From NCBI RefSeq assembly GCF_010728325.1, contig NZ_AP022570.1:4278001-4342000 (forward strand): a stretch of DNA of 64,000 nt, in the 5' to 3' direction. Shown here piece by piece: positions 28,068 to 37,870 of the stretch. The number at the start of each line of letters is the position of its first letter. Position 1 is the stretch's first letter. Source of the stretch: Mycolicibacterium poriferae. GTDB taxonomy: Bacteria; Actinomycetota; Actinomycetes; Mycobacteriales; Mycobacteriaceae. Under the pieces are notes generated by a model that saw only the letters and a program-made list of their open reading frames with translations, had not been told where the DNA came from and made no database searches. The translations under genes were made by a program, and so were the position numbers.

Positions 28068-30766
28068 TGGGTGGGCAGCGCGTCCAGTCGGGCCGTGATG
28101 CGTTCGACCTCTTCCTCGGCCAGCTGTTGACGGGCCCGGATCTTGTCGACGACATCCGCGGGCGCTTTGGCCAGGAAGCCTTCGTTGGACAACTTGCCGG
28201 TGGTGCCGGCCAGTTCCTTGCGGGCCGCGGCGAGGTCTTTCTCGAGGCGGCGCCGTTCGGCCGCGACGTCCACGGTGCCCGACGTGTCGACCTCGACGAC
28301 GACCGTGGCCCCGGACAACCGCACCTCGACCGAGGCCGACGGCGCGAAGTCGTCCCCCGGCGGGGTCAGCCAGGCCAGCGCGGTGACCGCCGGCACGTGG
28401 GTGTCCAAGCCGGCCGCGGAGACGTCCGACAACCGGGCCGGCACTTTCTGCCGGTCCCCCAGTCCCTGATCGCTGCGGAATCGGCGGACCTCGGTGATCA
28501 GCTTCTGCATGTCGGCGACACGTTGGGCGGAGCCCTGGTCGACGGCGAAGCCGCTGGGGGCCGGCCAGTCGGCGACCACCAGCGATTCCGCCGCTGCCGT
28601 GGCCTCACCCCCTTGCGCGGTCAGCGTCGTCCACAGCACCTCGGTCACGAAGGGCATGACCGGGTGCAGCAGCTTCAGTAGCGTGTCCAGCACACTGGCC
28701 AGTACCGCCGTGGTATGTGAGTTACCCTCCCCGAGTTGCACTTTGGACAACTCGACGTACCAGTCGCAGAACTCGTCCCAGGCGAAGTGATACAACGCCT
28801 CGCAGGCCCGGCTGAACTCGTAGGCGTCGAACGCCGAATCCACCTCGGCACGAACCTCTTCCATCCGGCCCAGGATCCAGCGGTCGGCGTCGGTCAGTTC
28901 GTCGGCCGGCGGCAGCGGCGCCGGCGCGGCGCCGTTCATCAGGGCGAACCTGGTGGCGTTGAACAGTTTCGTGGCGAAGTTGCGCGACGCGCGGGCGTGG
29001 TCTTCGCCGATGGCCAGGTCGCCGCCGGGGCTGGCGCCGCGAGCCAGCGTGAAGCGCAGCGCGTCGGCACCGAACATCTCCACCCAGTCGAGCGGGTCGA
29101 TGCCGTTGCCGCGCGACTTACTCATCTTCCGGCCGTGCTCGTCGCGAATCAGCCCGTGCAGGAACACGTTTTCGAACGGCACCTGCGGCGCTCTGCTGCC
29201 GTCGGCGGTGATGGCCGGGTCGTCGGCGACGAACGTGCCGAACATCATCATCCGCGCCACCCAGAAGAACAGGATGTCGTAGCCCGTGACCAGAACGGTC
29301 GTCGGATAGAACTTGGCGAGCTCAGGGGTCCGGTCCGGCCAGCCCATGGTGGAGAACGGCCACAGCGCCGAGCTGAACCAGGTGTCGAGGACGTCGGGAT
29401 CCTGTTCCCAGCCTTCCGGCGGCGTCTCGTCCGGTCCGACGCAGACGGTTTCCCCGTCCGGACCGTGCCAGATGGGAATTCGGTGCCCCCACCACAACTG
29501 ACGGGAGATGCACCAGTCGTGCATGTTGTCCACCCAGGCGAACCAGCGCGGCTCCAGGCTGGGCGGATGGATCACGGTGTCACCGTTGCGGACCGCGTCA
29601 CCGGCGGCCTTGGCCAGCGACTCGACCCGGACCCACCACTGCAGGCTCAACCGCGGCTCGATCGGCTCGCCGCTACGCTCGGAGTGGCCGACACTGTGCA
29701 GGTACGGGCGCTTCTCCTCGACGATGCGACCCTGCTCGGCCAGCGCTTCCCGGACCGCGACCCGGGCCGCGAAGCGGTCCATGCCGTCGAACCGCGTTCC
29801 GGTGTCGGCGATCCGTCCCTTGGTGTCGAGCATCGACGGCATCGGCAGCTGGTGCCGCAACCCGATCTCGAAGTCGTTCGGGTCGTGAGCCGGGGTGACT
29901 TTGACTGCGCCGGTGCCGAATTCGGGGTCGACGTGCTCGTCGGCGACAACAATGATCTGACGATCCAGGAACGGGTGCGGCAGAGTCTGTCCGACCAGGT
30001 GGCGGTAGCGGGCGTCGTCGGGGTGTACCGCGATCGCGGTGTCACCGAGCATCGTCTCGAGGCGTGTGGTGGCCACCACCAGGTGTGGTTCGTCGTCGCT
30101 CATCGAGCCGTAGCGGAACGACACCAGCTCGCCTTCGACGTCCTCGTACTTGACCTCGAGGTCGGAGATGGCGGTCTGCAGCACCGGCGACCAGTTCACC
30201 AGCCGCTCGGCCTGATAGATCAGCCCCGCGTCGTAGAGCCGCTTGAAGATGGTGCGCACCGCTCGCGACAACCCGTCGTCCATCGTGAAGCGGTCGCGGC
30301 TCCAGTCCACACCGTCGCCGAGGCGGCGCATCTGCCCGCCGATCGTGCCGCCGGACTCACGCTTCCAGTCCCAGACCTTCTCCACGAACAGCTCGCGGCC
30401 GAAGTCCTCTTTGGTCTTGCCGTCCGCGGCAAGCTGCTTCTCCACGACGCTCTGGGTGGCGATGCCGGCGTGATCCATGCCGGGCAGCCACAGCACCTCA
30501 TAGCCCTGCATCCGTTTGCGCCGGGTCAGCGCGTCCATCAGGGTGTGGTCCAGGGCATGGCCCATGTGCAGGCTGCCGGTGACGTTGGGCGGCGGCAGCA
30601 CGATCGAGTAGGCCGGCTTGCCGCTGGTGGGATCAGCGGTGAAGTAACCGGCTCGGACCCAGCCCTCGTACAGGTCGCTCTCCACCGCCCCGGGGTCCCA
30701 CGATTTGGGCAGGGCATCGAGGCCGGCGCTGTGGGCGTCTCGGTGGGCGATCGGGTGGGAGGTCAC
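28064..30766 (-). CDS. valS: Valyl-tRNA synthetase
   Basis: A 900-aa class I synthetase. HIGH motif as HMGH in [20 protein letters not shown] as [14 protein letters not shown], an inserted CP1 editing domain, and a C-terminal coiled coil ([20 protein letters not shown]). It charges tRNA-Val. GTG start. There is only 24 bp between it and the upstream gene, so no T-box leader fits here. Confidence 0.97.
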   Translation of the reverse strand: MTSHPIAHRDAHSAGLDALPKSWDPGAVESDLYEGWVRAGYFTADPTSGKPAYSIVLPPPNVTGSLHMGHALDHTLMDALTRRKRMQGYEVLWLPGMDHAGIATQSVVEKQLAADGKTKEDFGRELFVEKVWDWKRESGGTIGGQMRRLGDGVDWSRDRFTMDDGLSRAVRTIFKRLYDAGLIYQAERLVNWSPVLQTAISDLEVKYEDVEGELVSFRYGSMSDDEPHLVVATTRLETMLGDTAIAVHPDDARYRHLVGQTLPHPFLDRQIIVVADEHVDPEFGTGAVKVTPAHDPNDFEIGLRHQLPMPSMLDTKGRIADTGTRFDGMDRFAARVAVREALAEQGRIVEEKRPYLHSVGHSERSGEPIEPRLSLQWWVRVESLAKAAGDAVRNGDTVIHPPSLEPRWFAWVDNMHDWCISRQLWWGHRIPIWHGPDGETVCVGPDETPPEGWEQDPDVLDTWFSSALWPFSTMGWPDRTPELAKFYPTTVLVTGYDILFFWVARMMMFGTFVADDPAITADGSRAPQVPFENVFLHGLIRDEHGRKMSKSRGNGIDPLDWVEMFGADALRFTLARGASPGGDLAIGEDHARASRNFATKLFNATRFALMNGAAPAPLPPADELTDADRWILGRMEEVRAEVDSAFDAYEFSRACEALYHFAWDEFCDWYVELSKVQLGEGNSHTTAVLASVLDTLLKLLHPVMPFVTEVLWTTLTAQGGEATAAAESLVVADWPAPSGFAVDQGSAQRVADMQKLITEVRRFRSDQGLGDRQKVPARLSDVSAAGLDTHVPAVTALAWLTPPGDDFAPSASVEVRLSGATVVVEVDTSGTVDVAAERRRLEKDLAAARKELAGTTGKLSNEGFLAKAPADVVDKIRARQQLAEEEVERITARLDALPTQ

Positions 30767-30790
30767 CGAGCCATTCTAGGAAGCGGCGCC

Positions 30791-32059
30791 TCAGCCGAGT
30801 CGAGACACCTCGAGCGACACCCCGGCAGCGGGAAAACGGGCCATCAACGCGTCGCCCATCGCGGCCGCGGGAGTCAACACGCCCCGCAGGTCCGAGAGCT
30901 TGTCGCGGTCCAGCGCCAAGGCCAGCCCGCTCTCGCCGAGCAGCACCGAGGTGGCCTTGTAGCCCGGGTCGCCCTGCTGGGACATGCGGGCCAGGTAACG
31001 GGCGTTGGTCGTCGTCGTGGCGTAGGTCTCGACGGTGTAGTGGCCCTTCTCCCGGGTCTGCTCGCTGGGTCCTGAACCGACTTTGGGCAGGATCCGCTCC
31101 AGGAACCCGCGTGGCACGCGGTTGAGGAAGCGTGAGCCGAGTTCCATGGTGGCCATGTTGCCGCCGGTGGCCATTGCCGCGGCGACCGGCGCCACCGGGG
31201 ACCGACCCACGCTCATGTGCTCGGCGTACGTGAATCGGCGACCGTACGGGTAGCCCAGCAGTGCGTTGCTGCGACGGACGACGCGGGTGTTCGGGATCGC
31301 CATCGCGAACGCCCCGACCCAGTAGCCGTCGAGTTCGGGGGCGATGTCGCGGCCACGCCGCCAGCGCGCGTCGGGCTGCGGGCCGAGCTGCGGTTCGGCG
31401 GCGGGATCGGGGCTCAGCGTGTAGGGGTCGTTGAGCAGGCGCCGGGCTTCGGGGTCCGCGGAGGCCTCGCGGGCCAGCTCGACCATCGACGCCACGGTGC
31501 CACCGGACACACCGCCGGCGAAGCTGCGTGCCACGTAGTTGGTGTCGACGAGTTCGCCGGTGCCGTCCCGTTCGGCCTGCCGGTACAGCGCGAACACGGT
31601 CAGATCCGAGGGAATGGAATCGAACCCGCACGCGTGCACGATCCGTGCGCCGGTGTCGACGGCCTGCTTGTGGTAGAGGTCGATGGCCTGGCGCACGAAC
31701 AACGTCTCACCGGTCAGGTCGGCGTAGTCGGTGCCGGCGGCCGCGCACGCGGCCACCAATGGCAACCCGTAGCGCAGATAGGGCCCCACCGTGGTGATGA
31801 CCACGCGGGTGCTCGCCGCCATCGCAGCCAGCGTGGACGGTTGGTCGGCATCGGCAGAGATCAGCTCCCAGGACTGCGCCTTCTCCCCCAGCGACTCCCG
31901 AACCGCCAGCAGCTTGTCGGGGCTTCTGCCGGCGAGCGCGATGCGGGCGTTGCCGCCGGCTGCGGCCAGGTACTGCGCGGTGAGCTTGCCGACGAATCCG
32001 GTGGCGCCGTAGATGACGATGTCGTGGTCGCGGGTGTTGTCCGACTCGGGTGCGCTCAT
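30791..32059 (-). CDS. Saccharopine-dehydrogenase-like protein, trans-acting enoyl reductase family
   Basis: A 422-aa protein with an N-terminal Rossmann fold (IYGATGFVGKLTAQYLA, residues about 14-30). It belongs to the family that includes Rv2449c and the trans-acting enoyl reductase Rv2953, which works with polyketide synthases on phthiocerol and phenolglycolipid. No polyketide synthase gene is in view, so its lipid partner is unknown. It is in line with valS-folC, and the S9 peptidase gene ends 11 bp upstream. Confidence 0.85.
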   Translation of the reverse strand: MSAPESDNTRDHDIVIYGATGFVGKLTAQYLAAAGGNARIALAGRSPDKLLAVRESLGEKAQSWELISADADQPSTLAAMAASTRVVITTVGPYLRYGLPLVAACAAAGTDYADLTGETLFVRQAIDLYHKQAVDTGARIVHACGFDSIPSDLTVFALYRQAERDGTGELVDTNYVARSFAGGVSGGTVASMVELAREASADPEARRLLNDPYTLSPDPAAEPQLGPQPDARWRRGRDIAPELDGYWVGAFAMAIPNTRVVRRSNALLGYPYGRRFTYAEHMSVGRSPVAPVAAAMATGGNMATMELGSRFLNRVPRGFLERILPKVGSGPSEQTREKGHYTVETYATTTTNARYLARMSQQGDPGYKATSVLLGESGLALALDRDKLSDLRGVLTPAAAMGDALMARFPAAGVSLEVSRLG

Positions 32060-32070
32060 GAGTGCCGACG

Positions 32071-34113
32071 CTACCCGAGCGTGTCGGGCGGATCGACGTC
32101 CCGGCCGAGCAGGTGACGGTCCAGGAATCCGCGTACGACCTGGTACCAGATCTTGGTGTGCTGCGGGTTGAGGACCCAATGGTTCTCCGACGGGAAGTAG
32201 AGGAAGCGGTGCGCGGTGGCGCCCGCCTCGGGTCCGGAGTCGGCGGCCGGCAACGCCGAACTGCTCAGCAGCTCGTACCAGAGTCTCAGCGCTTCACCGA
32301 TGGGCACCCGGTAGTCCTTGTCGCCGTGGATGACGAGCATCGGGGTGCGGATCTCGGTGACGAACCGGTGCGGAGAGTTCGCTGCAGCCATCTCCGGTGT
32401 CATCTCGCGGGCCCACCAGTAGGCGCCGTCGGTGGTCCCGCCGAACTGGTCGAGTGCCCACAGGCTGGCGTGGGTGACGATCGCAGCGAACCGGTCGGTG
32501 TGGCCGGCGATCCAGTTGGCCATGTAACCGCCGAACGATCCCCCCATCGCCGCGGTACGGCTGCCGTCCACGCCCGGATGGTCGACGGCAGCGTCGGTGG
32601 CCGCCATGAGGTCGGTGTACGGCGCGAATCCCCATGCCCCCCAGCCGCGCTGGATGAAGTCCTGTCCGTAACCGGTGGACAGGGCCGGATCGGGCAGCAG
32701 CACCGCGTACCCGGCGGAGACCATCAACCACGGATTCCATCGCCAGTGCCAGGTGTTCCAACTGGACAGCGGGCCGCCGTGGATCCACAGCAACAGCGGC
32801 GCCGGCTGCACCGAGTCGGGCTGGGCGGACTGGGGCTGCGCGGAGTGGGGCAGGGCCAGCCAGGACCGCACCGGCTGACCGTCCTCGGCGGTGGCGACGA
32901 CTTCGGTCAACGTCCCCGGCAGCTCAGGCAGGTCCACCAACGGCAGCACTGTCACCGACCCGTCGGCGTCGATGCGGACCGGGTGCGGCGGTGCCGCATA
33001 GGAACTGCGCAACGCGAACAGCTCGCCGCCGGGAGCGGCGTGCACATCGGTGTAGGCGAAGTCGTCGGCCACGACCGGGCGGGCCGTGCCCGAGACCGGG
33101 TCCACGGCGAAGACCGGACCGCGTCCGTTGTCGTCGGCGGTGACGATCAGCGACGTGGCGTCGGTGGTCCAGGTCACCGAGGTGGGCCAGCGGTCCCACG
33201 AGCTGGTCAGTTCAGCGGGCCGGTCGCCGAATGGCAACACGCACAGCGTGATCCGGGGTGCGTGGTGCGGGGTGGACAGCGTTTCACGGGTGAAGGCGAC
33301 CGATCCGCCGTCGGGCGCGATCGCGGGGCGGCCCAGGTCGGCGTCGGGGTCGTCGACCAGAACCGTCCGTTCACCGGTGGCCACGTCGATGCGCACCAGC
33401 ACGCTGCGGGTGGCCGCTGCGGGCGCCGGCAGCTGCCAGGTCGTGACGATGAAGGTGCCGTCGGGGCTGAGGTCGGCGTGGGCGTCGCGGAGTCCCGATG
33501 CGGGCTGTGGCGTGAGGTCACGGCGTGTCCCCGCAGCGGAGACGTCGAAGAGGTGGGGCAGTTCGGGGCCGAGGTCGTGGTCCCAGTGCCGGACGGGGTA
33601 GCCGGTGTGCAACACCGCGGAGATGGAGTTGTCCGTGCGGGCCGCGCGCAGTCGGCGATCGTCGTCGACGTCGTTGGCCGACGGCATCATCGACGACGAC
33701 ACCACGGTGACGTCCGCGGCGGTGGCGGCGAGCACCCCGTCGACTCCCCCGGGCATGGTGACGACCTCGACCGCCTCGCCGCCGGCTGCGGGCAGCCGCC
33801 ACAACGCCTTGCCTGCCGGCTTGTCGTCGTCGGCGCCGGGACGGGCCGCCACGAACAGCAGGTCTCCGTCGTGGGTGAACGCGGGTGCGGACTCCCCTTT
33901 GGCGCCGTGGGTGATTCGACGGGCCGGACGTCGGGCCGCGGGGTCGAGCTCGTAGAGCGCGCTGACGAAGTCGGTGCGTTTGTCGTTGAGCCGGGCCACC
34001 GTGGCGACGATGCGCGATCCGTCGGGTGACACGGCAAGTCCGGAAACCCTGGGTAGGGCCAGAAATTCGTCCAGGTCGTGGAACGGGGTGCGGCGGTCAG
34101 CCTCGGATGTCAT
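32071..34113 (-). CDS. S9 family prolyl-oligopeptidase-type peptidase
   Basis: A 680-aa two-domain serine peptidase. An N-terminal seven-bladed propeller (repeated strands with DGSRIVATVARL, APDGGSVAFTRE) occupies the first ~400 residues. The C-terminal alpha/beta hydrolase has Ser in GGSFGGYMANW, Asp in HGDKDYRVP and His in SENHWVL. Acylaminoacyl-peptidase-like activity on short peptides is expected. No signal peptide, so cytoplasmic. Divergent from the Amt gene across 191 bp. Confidence 0.92.
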   Translation of the reverse strand: MTSEADRRTPFHDLDEFLALPRVSGLAVSPDGSRIVATVARLNDKRTDFVSALYELDPAARRPARRITHGAKGESAPAFTHDGDLLFVAARPGADDDKPAGKALWRLPAAGGEAVEVVTMPGGVDGVLAATAADVTVVSSSMMPSANDVDDDRRLRAARTDNSISAVLHTGYPVRHWDHDLGPELPHLFDVSAAGTRRDLTPQPASGLRDAHADLSPDGTFIVTTWQLPAPAAATRSVLVRIDVATGERTVLVDDPDADLGRPAIAPDGGSVAFTRETLSTPHHAPRITLCVLPFGDRPAELTSSWDRWPTSVTWTTDATSLIVTADDNGRGPVFAVDPVSGTARPVVADDFAYTDVHAAPGGELFALRSSYAAPPHPVRIDADGSVTVLPLVDLPELPGTLTEVVATAEDGQPVRSWLALPHSAQPQSAQPDSVQPAPLLLWIHGGPLSSWNTWHWRWNPWLMVSAGYAVLLPDPALSTGYGQDFIQRGWGAWGFAPYTDLMAATDAAVDHPGVDGSRTAAMGGSFGGYMANWIAGHTDRFAAIVTHASLWALDQFGGTTDGAYWWAREMTPEMAAANSPHRFVTEIRTPMLVIHGDKDYRVPIGEALRLWYELLSSSALPAADSGPEAGATAHRFLYFPSENHWVLNPQHTKIWYQVVRGFLDRHLLGRDVDPPDTLG

Positions 34114-34227
34114 GCGGATTTCGTAACACACTGCCCAACACGACTTCACGTGGAATTAACGCGCCTTGACAGGTGGGACACATTCGCACAGTTAGCGTCA
34201 AGGCTCGTACACCGTCAGTACCTCGGG

Positions 34228-34251
34228 GACACTGCGATTAAACGCAGTGTC
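34228..34251 (+). promoter_or_regulatory. Perfect inverted repeat in the amt leader
   Basis: GACACTGCG-ATTAAA-CGCAGTGTC is a perfect 9-bp inverted repeat, 53 bp before the TTG start, followed by a pyrimidine-rich GTCCTTTCCC. It could be an operator or an RNA hairpin/attenuator. A TTGACA at 34166-34171 could be the -35 of the promoter, but the -10 is unclear. Confidence 0.5.
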
Positions 34252-34304
34252 GTCCTTTCCCATCCCGCTCGAACCATGCAATCCGACCGGTCGGAGGTCC
34301 CCCC

Positions 34305-35642
34305 TTGACACCCGAAGTCGAAGACGCCCTGGCGTCCATGACCGCTGTGAACAACGAGTTCTTCTACTGGATGTCCATCGCGCTGATGATGCTCATCCAC
34401 GCCGGCTTCCTGGCCTACGAGATCGGCGCGTCGCGGTCGAAGAACGTGCTCGCCACCGCGATGAAGAACCTGCTGGCCTTCGCCACGATCGTGGCATCGT
34501 TCTTCTTCGTCGGCTGGTTCCTCTACAACGCGATGCCGTCCGGCTTCCTGGAGTTCAGCGACGCCGCCAAGGCCGCGCTGCCGTGGAGCGAGAACATGGG
34601 CCCGAACACCGCCGACCCGGCCAGCGGCATCTTCTGGGGCGCGTTCGCGCTGTTCGCGGCCACCACCGGCTCCATCATGTCCGGCGCTGTGCTGGAGCGG
34701 ATCCGCACCAGCGGCTTCTTGATCCTCACGGTGTTCGTGGGTTCGGTCGTGTGGATCATCGGCGCGGCATGGGGTTGGCACGGTGCCGGCTGGATGCTGA
34801 CCAAACTCGGCTTCCACGATGTGGGGGCAGCTGGATGTGTGCACATGATCGCCGGTTTCGCGGCCCTGGGCATCCTGATCAACCTCGGGCCGCGCATCGG
34901 CCGGTTCCTGCCCGACGGCACGCCCGTGACGATCCGGCCGCACAACCTGCCGCTGACGCTGCTCGGCCTGTTCCTGATCTTCACCGGGTTCTTCGGCTTC
35001 CTGATGGGCTGTGTGATCTACGGCCCCACCGGCTACGCGACCATCTACGGCAGCCCGACGACCTTGTCGGCCTTCGCTTTCAACACCCTGATGGGCCTGG
35101 TCGGCGGCATCATCGGCGCCTACGTGATGTCGCGTGGTGAGCCGTTCTGGACGATCTCCGGCGGGCTGGCCGGCGTCATCGCCGTGGCGGCCGGACTCGA
35201 CCTGTACCACCCCGCGCTGACGTTCGTCATCGCGCTGGTCGGCGGCGGTCTGGTGCCTTACATCGGCAAGCTGCTGGACAAGATGAAGATCGACGACGTG
35301 GTGGGGGCGGTCGCGGTGCACGGCGGGATGGGGCTCTACTCGCTGATCATGGCGGGCGTCTTCCTGGCCGGTTACCCGAACACCGACGGAAATCCGTCGA
35401 TCTCGTTCTGGGGCCAACTGGTCGGTGCGCTCACCTTCGCGGCGTTGGGCTTCATTCCCACCTATCTGTTGTCGCTGCTGCTGAAATCCGCCGGGCTGCT
35501 GCGTATTCCCCCGGAGGTCGAGGAGCAGGGCCTGGATCTGACCGAGATCCCCGCGACCCCGTATCCCGAGGGCATCCCGGTGACCGCCATGCGGTCCACC
35601 AGCGGCACCGCGGTGCTGTCCGTCGGTGAGGAGGTGAAGTAA
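34305..35642 (+). CDS. Ammonium transporter (Amt/Mep/Rh) family protein, divergent
   Basis: A 445-aa, roughly eleven-helix Amt-family channel. The pore twin-His pair is kept (His180 in GCVHMIAG, His339 in DDVVGAVAVHG), as is the Asp eight residues before the first His. The motif that reads GWFGFNAGS in E. coli AmtB reads GFFGFLMGC here, so the outer binding-site Ser is Cys and the Asn is Leu. Ammonium or a methylated amine may be the substrate. The start is TTG, supported by GGAGG 7 bases upstream. Followed with no gap by a small membrane protein gene, and convergent with a dimethylamine-monooxygenase-like cluster. Confidence 0.88.
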   Translation: MTPEVEDALASMTAVNNEFFYWMSIALMMLIHAGFLAYEIGASRSKNVLATAMKNLLAFATIVASFFFVGWFLYNAMPSGFLEFSDAAKAALPWSENMGPNTADPASGIFWGAFALFAATTGSIMSGAVLERIRTSGFLILTVFVGSVVWIIGAAWGWHGAGWMLTKLGFHDVGAAGCVHMIAGFAALGILINLGPRIGRFLPDGTPVTIRPHNLPLTLLGLFLIFTGFFGFLMGCVIYGPTGYATIYGSPTTLSAFAFNTLMGLVGGIIGAYVMSRGEPFWTISGGLAGVIAVAAGLDLYHPALTFVIALVGGGLVPYIGKLLDKMKIDDVVGAVAVHGGMGLYSLIMAGVFLAGYPNTDGNPSISFWGQLVGALTFAALGFIPTYLLSLLLKSAGLLRIPPEVEEQGLDLTEIPATPYPEGIPVTAMRSTSGTAVLSVGEEVK

Positions 35643-35861
35643 ATGTTCAGCCCGATCACCAGTTACGACGAGCCGGGTGTGGTGTTCACGTTCGGCGCCA
35701 ACAGCATCGGCACCTGGTTTGTCTTCATCCTCGCGATGGCTTTGTTCGTGGCGTTCTTCGTGCGGATGATCCAGCACGAGAACCACGCCTACAAGGCCAT
35801 CATCGACCACACCCCGGTCGAGAAGGGCCCGGCCGCCGAGGGTGAGCCGCCGGTCTACTGA
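35643..35861 (+). CDS. Small single-span membrane protein cotranscribed with amt
   Basis: A 72-aa protein whose ATG directly follows the amt TAA. An aromatic N-terminus is followed by one transmembrane helix (about residues 23-41, GTWFVFILAMALFVAFFV) and a charged tail with Glu/Pro at the end. I do not recognise a family. The fixed adjacency suggests an accessory subunit or regulator of the transporter; nothing in it resembles a GlnK/PII protein. Confidence 0.75.
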   Translation: MFSPITSYDEPGVVFTFGANSIGTWFVFILAMALFVAFFVRMIQHENHAYKAIIDHTPVEKGPAAEGEPPVY

Positions 35862-35877
35862 CATTCGGCGACAGACA

Positions 35878-35915
35878 TGAGATCGCCCGGATCCGTGAGG
35901 ATCCGGGCGATTTCG
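35878..35915. terminator. Bidirectional terminator between amt and the amine oxidation cluster
   Basis: ATCGCCCGGATCC (35882-35894), a GTGA loop, then GGATCCGGGCGAT (35899-35911) pair perfectly. Flanking bases extend the stem to about 17 bp, and a short T run follows on the plus side. It separates two convergent operons. Confidence 0.85.
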
Positions 35916-35942
35916 TCGTCACAGGCCGGTTGCGTCAGAGCC

Positions 35943-36920
35943 TCAGCCTGCCTGACGAAGCCAGTCCACCGCTCGGTCCCGGTAGCCGATGATTCCCTTG
36001 TAGTCGGCCATGTCGTCGGGGAGTTCGGCGAGCACGGCTGCGGCGCGCGTGCGCCATGCGTCGACCGTGGCCAGGTCGGCCAGGGGCAACATGTAGGTGC
36101 GGATGAGAAAGCAGATCGCGCCCGACTCGGCAAGCCTGATGAGGTGCTGGACCTCGACGCGCAGATGCACCAGCCGCCCGAACTCGGCGTCGTCGACGGT
36201 CAGGATCATCGGCCGGTCGGGCCCCCACTCGTGGTAGATGTCGGTCGAGACATCCAGGCGGCGGCCGATGGTCAGGGTCCAGTTGGTGCGCCGGTAGGTT
36301 TCGCCGGGCTGCAACCGCATCAGGAACTCGCGGGCCCGGGTGATGACGCCGGTCTCCCGCAGCCGCGGCACCGGGCCGTGGATTTCCAGAAAGGTCATCC
36401 CCACGTCGAATCCGAACGACCAGTCTGCGGCAAAGGTGACCACCCCGGCATCACCGAACAGGTCGCCGTCGCGCTGATCGAGCAGCACGATGTCGTCCTG
36501 CACCTGGCTCGCGATGTAGGCCAGCGGTTCGGCGGGCAGCGTCGTCTCGTCACCCAGCACGAAGTCCTGGGCGATGCCCAGCCGCTCGTTGCGCCATCGC
36601 CAGCCGGCCCCGTGGCGCTGCAGCGACATCGTCTGCGGGTAGGCCGAGGCGAGTTCGCGCATCAGCGTCAACATGGTGTCCCAGCACGCCGGCCGCATAT
36701 GTGGCAGCACGGCGTACCGGGTGGGGTCGGCGGCGAGGATCGTGGCCCGCTCGGCCAGCTCACGCTCGTATTCGGTGTCGATGTCGACCACCCGCTCCCC
36801 CCACCGCCCGACCGGGGTGTGCACCGTGGAGCCGGCCGGCTCCACGTTGGTGCTGTATCGGTAGCTGTCGAGCGCGAACGGGAACGGAAACGTCTCGATC
36901 AGGTCGGGGGCCGAGATCAC
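35943..36920 (-). CDS. Haem-dependent oxidative N-demethylase alpha-subunit-like (DUF3445)
   Basis: A 325-aa protein of the family once called DUF3445, now linked to haem-dependent oxidative N-demethylases such as dimethylamine monooxygenase. Recognisable blocks are LPHMRPACWDTMLTLM, NWTLTIGRRL and LRVEVQHLIRL. It should oxidise a secondary amine such as dimethylamine to methylamine and formaldehyde, with electrons from the reductase encoded next to it. GTG start overlapping the reductase stop. I infer the substrate from the three-gene context; a different N-methyl compound is possible. Confidence 0.78.
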   Translation of the reverse strand: MISAPDLIETFPFPFALDSYRYSTNVEPAGSTVHTPVGRWGERVVDIDTEYERELAERATILAADPTRYAVLPHMRPACWDTMLTLMRELASAYPQTMSLQRHGAGWRWRNERLGIAQDFVLGDETTLPAEPLAYIASQVQDDIVLLDQRDGDLFGDAGVVTFAADWSFGFDVGMTFLEIHGPVPRLRETGVITRAREFLMRLQPGETYRRTNWTLTIGRRLDVSTDIYHEWGPDRPMILTVDDAEFGRLVHLRVEVQHLIRLAESGAICFLIRTYMLPLADLATVDAWRTRAAAVLAELPDDMADYKGIIGYRDRAVDWLRQAG

Positions 36921-37870
36921 AGGTTCAACTCCAATGTGTCGGTGCCGGCGCGTGATACGCAGGCCATCAATGAGTCACCGGCCTGTTTGTCGCGGTCGCT
37001 GAGGAACAGGTCGCGGTGGGTCGGCGTGCCACCCGTCACCGGCAGCCGGCACTCCCCGCACACGCCGCGCCGGCACAGATTCGGGACGGTGTAGCCGCGG
37101 CTCTCGAGTGCCTCCAGCAGCGAGACCCCGGACTCGACGGTGAACTCGTCGCCGGTGGACCCGATGCGCACGTCGAACGGCTCGCCGGGATCGAGCGCCG
37201 CGCCGAAGTGCTCCACGTGGATCCGGCTCGGCGGCCAGCCGAATTCGGCGGCCAGCCGGCTGACCGCATCGATGAAGGACGTCGGCCCACATACGTAGAG
37301 GTGGGTGCCGAACGGCTGATCGGCCAGCGCCATCGTCAGCTCGGCACTGAACTCGCCGCGGCGGGTGTGGACCGAGGCGGACGGGGCCAACTCGCGGATC
37401 TCGTCGACGTAGACGTCGCGGCCCGGGCGGTGGATGTAGAGCAGCGCCGTGTCGCGGCCCCACAGCCGGGCACTGCGCAGGTGCGACACCATCGGCGTGA
37501 TGCCGATTCCCGCCGCGACGAGCAGGTGTCGGCGGGCGCGCAGAACCGGGGCGAACGCGCTGCGCGGCGGCCGGGTGACCACGGTGTCGCCGAGGGCCAG
37601 TTCATCGTGGATCCAGCGCGACCCGCCGGATCCGTCCGGGCAGCGAAGCACCGAGATCGAGTAGGCGGGCGGCGCGACGCCGTCACCGGTCAGCGAGTAG
37701 GCGTTGGCAGTTCGGCCGCCGTTGCCGCACTCCACGACGATGTGGCTGCCGGGGGTGAACGACGGAAGCGGCGCCCCGTCCGGATCGGTGAGGGTCAGGG
37801 TGCGCACGTCGGTGACGGAGTCGTCGATGTCGGTGACGACCAGTTTGAGGGCGCTCGTGCCGGCGGTCAC
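36917..37870 (-). CDS. Ferredoxin reductase subunit of the amine monooxygenase (FMN/FAD plus 2Fe-2S)
   Basis: A 317-aa reductase of the phthalate-dioxygenase-reductase type. The order is a flavin domain (ANAYSLTGDG), an NAD domain (GIGITPMVSHL, YVCGPTSFID) and a C-terminal plant-type 2Fe-2S domain (CRRGVCGEC and a later Cys in LMAC). The flavin motif has Asn where RxYS is usual. It passes electrons from NAD(P)H to the haem subunit. GTG start overlapping the upstream DmmA-like stop (GTGA). It corresponds to the reductase subunit of dimethylamine monooxygenase. Confidence 0.85.
   Translation of the reverse strand: MTAGTSALKLVVTDIDDSVTDVRTLTLTDPDGAPLPSFTPGSHIVVECGNGGRTANAYSLTGDGVAPPAYSISVLRCPDGSGGSRWIHDELALGDTVVTRPPRSAFAPVLRARRHLLVAAGIGITPMVSHLRSARLWGRDTALLYIHRPGRDVYVDEIRELAPSASVHTRRGEFSAELTMALADQPFGTHLYVCGPTSFIDAVSRLAAEFGWPPSRIHVEHFGAALDPGEPFDVRIGSTGDEFTVESGVSLLEALESRGYTVPNLCRRGVCGECRLPVTGGTPTHRDLFLSDRDKQAGDSLMACVSRAGTDTLELNL

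Noticed and set aside
30767..30790. T-box leader for valS
   Set aside because: Only 24 bp separates it from the upstream gene, too short for a T-box.
28736..31075. Large plus-strand open frame opposite valS
   Set aside because: It lies fully antisense to an unmistakable valS and reflects codon bias; similar antisense frames lie opposite the VWA, proA, rne and S9 genes.
34114..34304. GlnR box upstream of the Amt gene
   Set aside because: AC dinucleotides occur, but I could not find the required AC-N9-AC spacing with the flanking bases.
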